64,000 nucleotides of DNA from contig QEOQ01000104.1 of the NCBI GenBank assembly GCA_010279815.1, positions 460,743 through 524,742 of the forward strand, written 5' to 3'. The position numbers and the translations under genes are program-made. This DNA is from Brachionus plicatilis. Taxonomy: Eukaryota > Rotifera > Eurotatoria > Ploima > Brachionidae. Shown here piece by piece: positions 10,924 to 19,553 of this stretch (positions within the stretch are counted from its first letter, which is position 1; each line of letters begins with the position of its first letter). The notes beneath the pieces were generated by a model. It was given only the letters and a program-made list of their open reading frames with translations, did not search any database and was not told the origin of the DNA.

Positions 10924-12432
10924 ATGTTTCTAAAGTTTTTATTAGCTGTATTTAGTCTGAAGAGTCTTGCTTGCTCAGAAATAATCTACAAAGTAATTGA
11001 TGACTTTGAAAATGGTATTTCAACACTTTACTACACTAACGTGGTTCAAGGATCCGCATTTTATGAATATAAACTATCCAACTCAATGCTAGAATTAAAA
11101 TACAAATTTTCATCCCATGAACAAGCCGACTTTATTGAAGTATTACGAAGTTATGGACCAGAGCATCAGAATTTTGGATGCACCAACCCGCTTGGAATAT
11201 CAATTGGTATTCAAATTGATGAGTTAAATGTGGATACCTTTAAGTTTATGCTCTATACAGAAAGTAGTTCTGGACAACCGGATGTTTTTGCTTACAGCTT
11301 TGACCTTTCAAGTGTAACCACAAATCAATGGTTCAATTTGGTGATGCCTTTTGATAAATTCAAAATTTTCTATTCAACTTCATCAAACCCTGTGTTAAAT
11401 TTGAATAGAATCAAAGCTTGGAGACTGACAATTTTTAATAAGTTAAACAATCACTCGAAATTGATAAGATTTAAGAGTATAAAGCAGTTATGTCATGCTT
11501 CAATGCATACAAAGCCAAGCAATCTGGCAATTAGCTCAATTTTTATTCAGATATGGAACACAGATGGTTGTGCCTGCGGCCAATGGTCTGAGACCAGATG
11601 GCATGAAGAATTAATGAAAATGGATTCGATAGGAATCAGGAGACTTATTGTTCAATACACTGTTTATGACAAGCATAGTTGGCTATCCAAAGACTGGACT
11701 GGAAGAAGCACTTTAGATAGAATACTAGAGGCAGCTAATTTGGTTCAAAATTTTCAAATTGTCCTAGGTCTTTATTTTGATGAGAAATGGAATACATTTA
11801 ATAAATATGAGCAGAATTATTATGGTTTGCTTATGGCTGAGCATGAAAAATTAATTGATCAAATAGTGGATCTTTATGGCACGAATAGATCTTTTGGTGG
11901 GTTCTATATTCCTCAGGAATGGAACAATGTCGAATGGAGCGATGATTTAAGTCTTGATTTATTTGTTGAATGGACAAGAAAATTAAGTGGTTATATTAAG
12001 CTAAAAGGAAATTTTAGCATTTTATTGTCACCTTTTTTTAGGAGTTATGTTGATTTGGAAAAAACAAGAATTATTTATGAAAAGTTTTTAAATTCAAGCA
12101 ATGATTCGATGTCGTTCATAGATGAAATTTGTGTTCAGGATAGCATTGGGGTTGATAAAGCTTATGCCAATAACTTTATTAGTTTATATAATAATTTGGA
12201 AGTGTTGAAAGTAATAGTTGAGAGAAACAGGGTTAAATTTGGAGTGAATGTTGAGCTTTTCGAGCAAGTGGGAAAACATTTTGTGCCAGCTGATAAAGAA
12301 CGAGTTCAGCGGCAATTGAGGGCTGCAAAATTTTTTACAAGCAATATATATGGCTTTGATTGGACATATATGATGGCCCGAAATTACAGTCTTTTTAATC
12401 AATATAGTCAAACATTTAATTTTAATGTGTAA
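10924..12432 (+). CDS. Secreted DUF4434-type protein, bacterial-like
   Basis: A 502-residue protein in one exon. Residues 1-18 form a signal peptide ending at an ALA/Cys-like site (SLKSLAC). Residues about 25-190 look like a beta-rich accessory module of the kind found beside carbohydrate-active domains. From about residue 206 (SIFIQIWNTD, then WHEELMKMDSIGIRRLIVQY) to residue 490 the sequence follows the DUF4434 family, a TIM-barrel-like group related to glycoside hydrolases. Acidic residues in FGGFYIPQEWNNVEW are candidate catalytic positions. DUF4434 is mainly bacterial, so horizontal acquisition is plausible, but base composition matches the surroundings. The substrate is unknown. The start is the first ATG after a stop-rich leader. 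Followed by AATAAAA-type sequence. Confidence 0.7.
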   Translation: MFLKFLLAVFSLKSLACSEIIYKVIDDFENGISTLYYTNVVQGSAFYEYKLSNSMLELKYKFSSHEQADFIEVLRSYGPEHQNFGCTNPLGISIGIQIDELNVDTFKFMLYTESSSGQPDVFAYSFDLSSVTTNQWFNLVMPFDKFKIFYSTSSNPVLNLNRIKAWRLTIFNKLNNHSKLIRFKSIKQLCHASMHTKPSNLAISSIFIQIWNTDGCACGQWSETRWHEELMKMDSIGIRRLIVQYTVYDKHSWLSKDWTGRSTLDRILEAANLVQNFQIVLGLYFDEKWNTFNKYEQNYYGLLMAEHEKLIDQIVDLYGTNRSFGGFYIPQEWNNVEWSDDLSLDLFVEWTRKLSGYIKLKGNFSILLSPFFRSYVDLEKTRIIYEKFLNSSNDSMSFIDEICVQDSIGVDKAYANNFISLYNNLEVLKVIVERNRVKFGVNVELFEQVGKHFVPADKERVQRQLRAAKFFTSNIYGFDWTYMMARNYSLFNQYSQTFNFNV

Positions 12433-12836
12433 AATTATGACTGAGCAATTTAACTAATAAAACAAATTATCTAATATTTATTTATTTTAATTATTTATTC
12501 ATTCAATTAACGTCAATTCTGTAGATGTAATTTAAGTTTTAAAACAAATATTTTAAATTATTGACCCTAATTTTTTCGATTATTTTCAAAAATCTTTAAA
12601 ATATATATATATTCTGAAGGGACGTCAGTAAACGTCACCACAAATTTAGAAAAAAAATTCACAAATTCAGTAAAAAAATCACAAATTCAATAAAAATATT
12701 ATTATTTCATTAAATAAAAACTAATTTGGTTTTTAATTCACAAAATCAATAAAACATATCTAATAGAGCGAAACTGCCACAAATTAATATATTAATTCAC
12801 TAATTAGATAAAATCTGCACTATTTTGATAAATATA

Positions 12837-13130
12837 CAGTCCCGTTCTGTTCACTTGTTTTTACCAAAATTTACGTAATTTTACGTAAATTTACGTAAAT
12901 TTTTATTTACATGGTAAAAAGTAGAAAGTCGATGAAAAAGCAGAATTGTAACCTTTTTTTCAAAAAATCATAACTTTTTTGTCCCTTTTTGATTTTACGC
13001 AAATTTACGTAATTTTACGTAAATTTACGTAATTTTTCGTAAAATTACCATTTTTTACATTTGTCAATTTACGTAATTTTACGTAATTTTACGTAAATTT
13101 TGGTAAAAACAAGTGAACAGAACGGGACTG
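12837..13130. mobile_element. 294-bp MITE, CAGTCCCGTTCTG tips, ACGTAA arrays
   Basis: It begins CAGTCCCGTTCTGTTCACTT and ends with the exact complement, flanked by TA (12835-12836, 13131-13132). Both ends carry arrays of ACGTAATTTT/ACGTAAATTT directly inside the tip. The host sequence on either side (12738-12836 and 13131-13229) is itself an inverted repeat, and a second copy of the right half follows at about 13229-13378. Confidence 0.85.
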
Positions 13131-13378
13131 TATATTTATCAAAATAGTGCAGATTTTATCTAATTAGTGAATTAATATATTAATTTGTGGCAGTTTCGCT
13201 CTATTAGATATGTTTTATTGATTTTGTAAAAAATGGTAATATTACGTAATTTTTCGTAAAATTACCATTTTTTACATTTGTCAATTTACGTAATTTTACG
13301 TAATTTTACGTAAATCTGCGTAAATTTACGTAAAATTACGTAAATTTTGGTAAAAACAAGTGAACAGAACGGGACTGT
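13131..13378. repeat. Inverted copy of the flank plus partial second MITE
   Basis: 13131-13229 is the reverse complement of 12738-12836. It is followed by an additional right half of the MITE, again ending in GAACAGAACGGGACTG and TA. The layout is flank, MITE, inverted flank, half MITE, as expected from an aberrant transposition or a fold-back repair event. Confidence 0.75.
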
Positions 13379-13432
13379 ATAACTAAAACAGTACTCAATT
13401 AACTTATAATTAATTATTGACACTAATTAATT

Positions 13433-13570
13433 TTTAAAAATCATTTATTTTTACTTTATTTTTTATTTTATATTTTTATTCTATTTTATTTTACTTTATT
13501 TTAATTTTTTTTTTAATCTGAAGGAGCTTTATCTCGGTACAGATGCACAAATAAATAATAATAATAAATG
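13433..13570 (+). mobile_element. LINE 3' tail fragment (copy B)
   Basis: A TTTATTTTATTTTACTTTATT tract leads to TCTGAAGGAGCTTTATCTCGG at 13517 and a tail of AAATAAATAATAATAATAAA. The stem-loop has one mismatch compared with the copies at 5702 and 22185. No coding part remains, so this is a severely 5'-truncated LINE insertion or a SINE using the same tail. Confidence 0.7.
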
Positions 13571-13843
13571 CCCCGTTTTTTCTTCAGTTCTTTTCTTCTC
13601 TTTTTTCGTATTTTAAAAGAAAAAAAGCAATGAAATATTTTTTTATTCTTTTTTTTTTTATTTTCTAAGGTACATATTAAGAGATAATAATTTTATTTTA
13701 TATTTCTTTTTTTTGTTTTTTGGAACATTTTATATAAGCTTGGCAAAGGAGCGAAAACTCGAGCCAATATTTATTTATTTAAATAAAGACGTTTTTCATC
13801 ATCATAAATGTTCAAATAAAACTTAAATTAAAACTTGAATAAA

Positions 13844-13972
13844 ATGTCTCCAGAAGCAAAATCAAGAGAGAGTGTATTGCTCGATCCAATCGACGACACG
13901 CTAAACGAAGTTGAAGATATTCCTCATACTCAAATTCTCAAAAAAAATAAGTTATTTTTTTTATTTTTTTAA
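13844..13972 (+). pseudogene. Short ORF related to the 19.3-kb FLYWCH-like ORF
   Basis: A 42-residue ORF starting at ATG. Its segment ESVLLDPIDDTLNEVED lines up with ESVLEDPANETLEDVD near the start of the minus-strand ORF at 18742-19301, so both derive from the same gene family. After LKKNK the frame runs into T-rich, probably intronic or decayed sequence. It may be exon 1 of a broken element gene. Confidence 0.45.
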
Positions 13973-14099
13973 TGTAATTTTTTTTTTTTACTTAATTAGT
14001 GAATTTTTTACATTAATAGTGAATAAAATTAAAATAAAGTTATGATTTAATTGAATTAGTGTTTTTTCATCTTTTTTTGTGCTGTTTTTTTATTTTTTG

Positions 14100-15509
14100 T
14101 GAACAAAATAACCATTATATGGAGTTTTGGTGAATTTTTACCAAGTCAATTTAGCAAAACGAATATTATATCTAAAGAAATGGATAAAATGAAATTATAT
14201 AATTTTTCAAAATAAAACAAAAATTTTAATAATAGCATGGATTAAATTTTACTTATGTAATTTCTCAGTTTTTTAAGCTAATCTATATGTAATTTTAATG
14301 AAAAAATCAAGAAAATTAAAAATATTACGTGTAATTTTTGGTTTTCATATTTAAAATTATTCAATAAATCTTGTGGCTATTTTGTTCCTTAAGAGCGAAA
14401 CTTTAGTATCAAATTTAAGTTTTCTTGGGTTTTTTCGAATTTGTTTCAAAATTTTTTTGATGATATGTCCTATTTATTGGAGTTGTATCTAAAATAATAC
14501 AAATGCTTTAAAAAATATTTTGATCATTCCACATGTATCTAATGCAGTATTTTGATGAAGTATAAATTTACTTATTCATTATCTTTTTCCTTTTAATAGT
14601 GTCGATTTTTCTTCCTGTTCTTGTTAATTAAGCAAAAAATGTTTCTAAATCTAAAATAAAGTGAAAAATATTTTGTATTATTATCTTTTATTTTATTTTT
14701 CTAATCTTTTTTCTTTAATGTGTCTTCTTTTCATTTTCTTTTATGAATTAATAACGTTATAAAAAAAATTGGTTTAACTAATCTCCTTGCGTGTCAGTCA
14801 ATTTCATCTTCATCATTATGATCATTTACATTTATGCTTTTCGAGTTATAATGATTAAAAAAAATTTTATCTTCAATTGACATATAATAAAAAATGGATA
14901 CAATTGGTGGATACAACATGTTTTAATAAGTAAACAAAATTTAACATTTAAATTTTTATTTTAAAAACTTTGACAGTTAAATATGGATGATAAGCCCAGA
15001 AGTTGACCATCAAACCCATAAATGAAAAAATTGAAAATAATTTTATTTTCATCTAAAAAACCAAAATTTCTATTAACTTATTTTGATAATTCAAATTTTC
15101 AATCTGTCAAATCTTTTATCCTGACTTCACACTTGCCTTCAGGAGACATCGATCTTTCAAATAACCGACAAATCGAAATAATTAATAAATCTAAAAATTG
15201 GCAAAAAATAAAAAATATTAAACATAAAATTACAAAATATATTACTAAGAAATTCTGTAAATAAATTTTTTAAAATTTTTAATAGATTTCTGTTACCGAT
15301 TTGATTAAAGCAAATAAATTGAGTGTTAATTGTCTAAATTATTTACCAAAAACCTCAAAATTTTTTAATTTCATGTTTATAAAAAAGCTTAAAATTACCT
15401 GAATTTTCTTCACTTAAATAAAAAAAAACCCAATTATCGAATCCTTAAAAATTGACTAACTTTCAAACAATTTTAAAGTTAAAAATTGAAATAAACTTCA
15501 TCAAAAAAA
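14100..15509. other. Intergenic, one doubtful small ORF
   Basis: AT-rich spacer. An 80-codon ORF at 15022-15264 begins at ATG and is Lys/Ile/Ser-rich. I recognise no domain and its composition is what AT-rich random sequence gives, so I do not call it a gene. No RNA gene or element boundary is visible. Confidence 0.35.
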
Positions 15510-15922
15510 ATGAAAATACCAACATTAATAATTTTAATTCTAGGTAATCTCAAAAATAATTTATTACTATTTAAATAAAAAAAATGTATTAAGCCATTTA
15601 TGCCAAGAACATCAATGCAATTAGATGCTATGTGTGTAATGGTCAACCAGACTGCAATGATCCATTTCCAGAAAACGCCCTGTACAAAACCAATTGTGAC
15701 AGCGCGATCAGCTGCAAAAAGCTAGTTTACACAAAATCGGGTATTAATTACGCAATTAGATCATGTGAAACAGCGTGTCGTCAGATCACCACTGAATACT
15801 CTGGCAATCCAGCGACATCTTACTGCTGCCTAAGCGACTACTGCAACCATGCACCCCTAAAATTCACCAACCACTCTCTACTAATTTTCATTTTCATATT
15901 TAACCTAAACTTTTTTCAATAA
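15510..15922 (+). CDS. Ly6/uPAR-type three-finger GPI-anchored protein
   Basis: Two exons, 15510-15543 and 15594-15922, with a 50-bp intron (GTAATC...TTAAG). The join places a signal peptide (MKIPTLIILILAIYA) directly before IRCYVCNGQPDC, the typical start of a three-finger domain. Cysteines follow in a Ly6-like spacing: CDSAISCKKLVY, SCETACRQ, then SYCCLSDYCNHA, the CC...C-N signature that closes the fold. The last 17 residues are hydrophobic, as for a GPI-addition signal. The product should be a small extracellular membrane-tethered protein; its ligand is unknown. An AATAAA overlaps the stop region, and PUS1 begins only 57 bases downstream on the same strand. Confidence 0.85.
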
Positions 15923-15979
15923 AAATCTTCCATACATATAGAAAAATTTGAATTTTTTTGAATAAAATTTTAAAAAAAA

Positions 15980-17071
15980 ATGATAACTCGATTTAGTTCA
16001 ATTTTGAGAAAAAGTTTTGCCATCAGAAAAATGTCCTCAGAAGCAGAAAAACTAGTGGAAAAATCAGAGTGCAGCGATGAGACCGAGCTGGCCCCTGCGA
16101 GCAAAAAAATCAAGATGGAAGAAGAACAAGGACAGAAAGAGACAACAATTGGTCTTAAGCGCAAATACGCGCTGTGTGTGGGCTACTGCGGCGAGGGCTA
16201 CTATGGACTACAGCGCAATCCGACCATCAAGGACAAATTTCGCACCATTGAGGACGAAATAGTGGATGCTTTGGTCAAGATAAACTCAATACCTCAGGCT
16301 CATGCGGACGAAATGTACAAGATGTCATTTCAGCGCGCTGCCCGCACAGACAAAGGCGTCTCAGCGGCCGAGAACCTAATCAGCCTAAAGATGGAATTTT
16401 CCCAAGAGCATTTGCAAAAATTAAACCAAGCTTTGCCAGAGCAAATCAGAGCGTTTGGCTACAAAAAAGTTACCAAATCGTTTGATTCAAAGAACAGCTG
16501 TGACGGCCGCACTTATGTCTACATCCTGCCCACATTCGCTTTTTGTCCTATTGAAGAACTGTGCAATGAGAATTACCGTGTGAGCGAGCAAATAATTGAC
16601 CAAGTGAATGAAACTCTGAGATGTTTGTGTGGCACCCACAATTTTCATAATTTTACCGCGGGAAGAAAGTACACAGATCCAAGCTCAAAGCGCTACATTA
16701 TTTCTTTTGAGTGTAGCAAGCCATTTATGAAAGAGGGCTTTGAATACGCGGTCATCAAAGTCCGCGGACAAAGTTTTATGCTGCATCAGATTAGAAAAAT
16801 GGTCGGAATGGTAATTGCCATTGTGCGAGGCTTTGCCAATGCGGATACACTGAACTTGTGCTGGACAGCGAACAAGGTTGATGTTCCAACAGCGCCACCT
16901 CTGGGTCTAATGCTCGACAAGCTTCATTATGACAAGTATAACAAAAAATTTGGCACTGATGGGCTTCATGAGCCGCTGGACTGGTCCAATTTGGAGGAGG
17001 AGATTGAAAATTTTAAGCATGAGCACATTTTTTCCAATATTATTCAAAAAGAAAGAGAACAAAAATCGTAA
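15980..17071 (+). CDS. PUS1: tRNA pseudouridine synthase, PUS1 type
   Basis: A 363-residue TruA-family pseudouridine synthase that isomerises uridines in tRNA and probably some other RNAs. The catalytic Asp is D124 in RAARTDKGVSA. Other family blocks are VGYCGEGYYGLQRN (residues 68-80), SCDGRTYVYILP, HNFHNFTAGRKY and GQSFMLHQIRKMVGM. Residues 1-17 are basic and amphipathic, like a mitochondrial presequence, and a second ATG at residue 18 (MSSEAEK) could start a nuclear/cytosolic form, as known for mammalian PUS1. The N-terminal linker carries a basic KKIK stretch. Single exon. Codons are richer in GC than those of neighbouring genes. It lies between the Ly6 gene and a short ORF in tight same-strand order. 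Confidence 0.95.
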   Translation: MITRFSSILRKSFAIRKMSSEAEKLVEKSECSDETELAPASKKIKMEEEQGQKETTIGLKRKYALCVGYCGEGYYGLQRNPTIKDKFRTIEDEIVDALVKINSIPQAHADEMYKMSFQRAARTDKGVSAAENLISLKMEFSQEHLQKLNQALPEQIRAFGYKKVTKSFDSKNSCDGRTYVYILPTFAFCPIEELCNENYRVSEQIIDQVNETLRCLCGTHNFHNFTAGRKYTDPSSKRYIISFECSKPFMKEGFEYAVIKVRGQSFMLHQIRKMVGMVIAIVRGFANADTLNLCWTANKVDVPTAPPLGLMLDKLHYDKYNKKFGTDGLHEPLDWSNLEEEIENFKHEHIFSNIIQKEREQKS

Positions 17072-17122
17072 TAAAAAATTTATGTTTGATTTTTTTTAAT
17101 TTTTAAGAAAATAAATTTTAGG

Positions 17123-17284
17123 ATGTTCAGCTGGTTGTCCAGATTGCCCATTAGCCATTTTGGGGTAATGGATCCCAAGTACAGACGCGGCTACTACACC
17201 GGTATTGGCAAGGCATTGTTTAACATTGATACCGTCAATAATGGGACGATTAAAATAGCCGAAGAAGACTATTCATCTGATTAA
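17123..17284 (+). CDS. 53-residue ORF downstream of PUS1, unknown
   Basis: The ORF begins MFSWLSRLPISHFGVMDPKY and ends EEDYSSD. Codon use is like that of PUS1 and unlike AT-rich spacer, with few Lys/Asn/Ile runs, which argues for a real gene. A splice-acceptor-like TTTTAG sits one base before the ATG, only 48-50 bases after the PUS1 stop. It could be a downstream cistron that is trans-spliced, a small mitochondrial-type protein, or the last exon of an alternative PUS1 transcript. I do not recognise the family. Confidence 0.6.
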   Translation: MFSWLSRLPISHFGVMDPKYRRGYYTGIGKALFNIDTVNNGTIKIAEEDYSSD

Positions 17285-17454
17285 ATTTTTAATTTAGCTT
17301 AATTTTTGATTGCAAAATAAATGTAATTTCAGCAAGCTTTTTATTCATTAAAAGTTCCATGGTAAAAAGACAATCAACAAAGTTAAAGTAAAAAAAATGG
17401 TTTTGAATTTAATATTTTTTTTTTTACAAAATTGAGATTTTTTTTGACCGAGTA

Positions 17455-18440
17455 CGTAATTTTACGTAAAAATTAGTCGATAAGGATGTGTAATTTTGCG
17501 TAAAATTACGTAAATTTTAGGAAATTCGTCCCAAAATGCTTCCTGAAAAAAAAGAGAATCTTTTTTGAAAATCTTGAACAAATTTTATTTTCAAAAAAAC
17601 TGTTTCTTAGATAATTTTACGTAAAATTAGGCAACTTGAAGTTCATGATCATGATTAAATGATAAAAACTTAATTGATTAAAATCTCAATAAATATGATC
17701 AAATTAGCTTTTTCAATTTTTTTAAATTAAACATAAGATATTTACTATTTTAATTAAAAGAAAACAGGATTTTTTTTCTAATTCATCTTTATTTGATTCT
17801 TCTAAAATCTTTATTTGAAAATTTTAAAGAAAAATTTATAAGGTATCAAAATTATGGCTGTAAATGATATTTTAATATTAATTAAAATATATTACGGCGA
17901 AACAAAGTTAAATTTTGTATTGCAAAATTTCAAAATATTGATTAATATTTAAATTTTACTTCAGATAAAAATTCATATAATTTTCTATCTAATTAAAGAT
18001 AAAAAAAATCATGTTTAATAAAGTTTTGTTATTTTTATTAAAAAATTAACAAAAAATACCCTTTTATTTTAAATCAAAAACCAATAATTTTGATTTGAAA
18101 TTTACATTTGATCATGAACTTCAATTTGCCGTAAATTTACTTAATTTACGTTAATTTTTTGTAAAATATGGTAAAATTTTGAGACGAAACTATAAATCAT
18201 CGAATAAACTAAATATGAAAAAAAATTAAAATTCAAACGTTCTCAATAAGACTTAAAATTAAACAATTTATGAGCAAAAATTTTTATTTTTTACTGAATT
18301 ATTATAGTTAATAAATATTTAAAACTAGTATGACTTTTTTTCTTTCTGCCCATTCTGGACCTGTTATAGAAGCATTGTAATTTAGCTTCAACTGTACATA
18401 TAATTGATCAAGTGATTTTACGAAAAATTGCGTAAATTTA
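17455..18440. repeat. Degenerate ACGTAA-array element, interrupted
   Basis: Units such as TACGTAATTTTACGTAAA occur at 17455-17520 and 17610-17630, and again at 18131-18180 and 18415-18440. The two blocks are separated by the MITE at 17630-18130. They look like the halves of an older ACGTAA-type MITE, but tips are not preserved. Confidence 0.5.
17630..18130. mobile_element. Mutator-type MITE, GGCAA...TTGCC family (copy 1)
   Basis: Starts GGCAACTTGAAGTTCATGAT and ends with the complement of GGCAAATTGAAGTTCATGAT. It is about 500 bp and non-coding. Flanking 9-mers GTAAAATTA and GTAAATTTA differ at one position. An inverted copy at 30853-31366 has a perfect 9-bp duplication, which supports Mutator-like (MULE) mobilisation. 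Partial copies lie near 37250-37410 and 45350-45555. Confidence 0.8.
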
Positions 18441-18741
18441 TCGTTAATTACCGTAGAGCTTTAATATTTTGAAACCATAAAAATAATTAAAAAAACCAAA
18501 AAAATAGTAATTTTTACCACAAATTTAATAAAACATCCACAATTTTAATAATTTTTCACACATTTAATACTTTTTCCACTAATTTAATTAAATCGCAACT
18601 ATTATAGTACTTTTGACACAATTTTAATACAATCACCATAAATTTAATAAAAAATACTAAAAATATAATAAAAAACTCCAAATAATTTCAAAAAATTACA
18701 TTTGTTTACACTTATTTTGACAATAAAAATATTTTTTTTTT

Positions 18742-19301
18742 TCAATAATGAGCCGCATGTTTTACAGTTATTTTTGAGTTTAGCATTATCGTTGATTTCG
18801 GAAGCCATCGCACTTGTTGTTGGTCTAACACAAACACTTTTATTAAATTTATTATGATGGCTTCAGGTTTTTGACCAAAATTTTCATATTCAACTATTTT
18901 TTGATATATTATTGGATCAATCTTGCGAATATCTTCTTCATCATTTGGATGATCTTTATGCTCATCATCTGATATAAAACAATTACCTTTGGAACGTCTG
19001 TTAACTGTAAATATAAAGCTGCACGACATCCATGCTTCAAGTATTTGCAATAAAATCGATGCTTATCTCCATCTTGACTCTTAAAAATCCAAGTATTTCC
19101 GTTGATTGTCCCGTCTTTGATTTCTTTAAGAATCACATCAAAATCTTCAAACGACTTAAACAAATCATATGTAATTGCTTTCCCCCTTTTTCTAATCTCA
19201 TTAGCTGGTTTGAGAACATCTGTCCAATCTTGATCAACATCTTCTAATGTTTCGTTGGCTGGATCTTCTAATACACTCTCCTTATATAGTGTTTCACTCA
19301 T
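18742..19301 (-). pseudogene. FLYWCH-like/MULE N-terminal ORF, frameshifted
   Basis: The minus-strand frame begins at 19301 with MSETLYKESVLEDPANE and runs to about residue 105, including GNTWIFKSQDGDKHRFYCKY and KHGCRAALYL. The reading then shifts to an overlapping frame that continues FISDDEHKDHPNDEEDIRK to a stop at 18742. Together they show the C...C...H-x-H pattern of FLYWCH/FAR1-type zinc fingers found at the N-terminus of MULE transposases and in host proteins. A short intron could replace the frameshift. No DDE transposase domain follows, so the element is either non-autonomous or carries a captured gene fragment. Confidence 0.55.
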
Positions 19302-19553
19302 TTTTTTCGATTTTCTGATAATATTTTTTTAAAAAATTTATCATTAAATAGAAAAAATCTTATCGGTAATTATCAATTAATAATTGACTAAATTTGTGGC
19401 ACTTTTAATGAATATATTGTCATTTTATTAAAATTGTGTCAAAAGTACTATAATAGTTGCGATTTAATTAAATTAGTGGAAAAAGTATTAAATGTGTGAA
19501 AAATTATTAAAATTGTGGATGTTTTATTAAAATTGTGGTATTTTTTACTATTT

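Larger units (their letters stand above)
12620..14150. mobile_element. Possible TIR element with iterated CACAAATT motifs
   Basis: On the left (12635-12800) the motif (A)CACAAAT-TNAATAAAA is iterated. On the right (13990-14140) complementary motifs such as TTAGTGAATTTTTTAC and TTTTTGTGAAC appear. Between them is a short ORF (13844-13972) whose start resembles the ORF of the 18.5-kb element. This suggests a second, degraded member of that element class, interrupted by a MITE (12837-13130) and a LINE tail (13433-13570). Boundaries are approximate and no target duplication was found. Confidence 0.35.
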
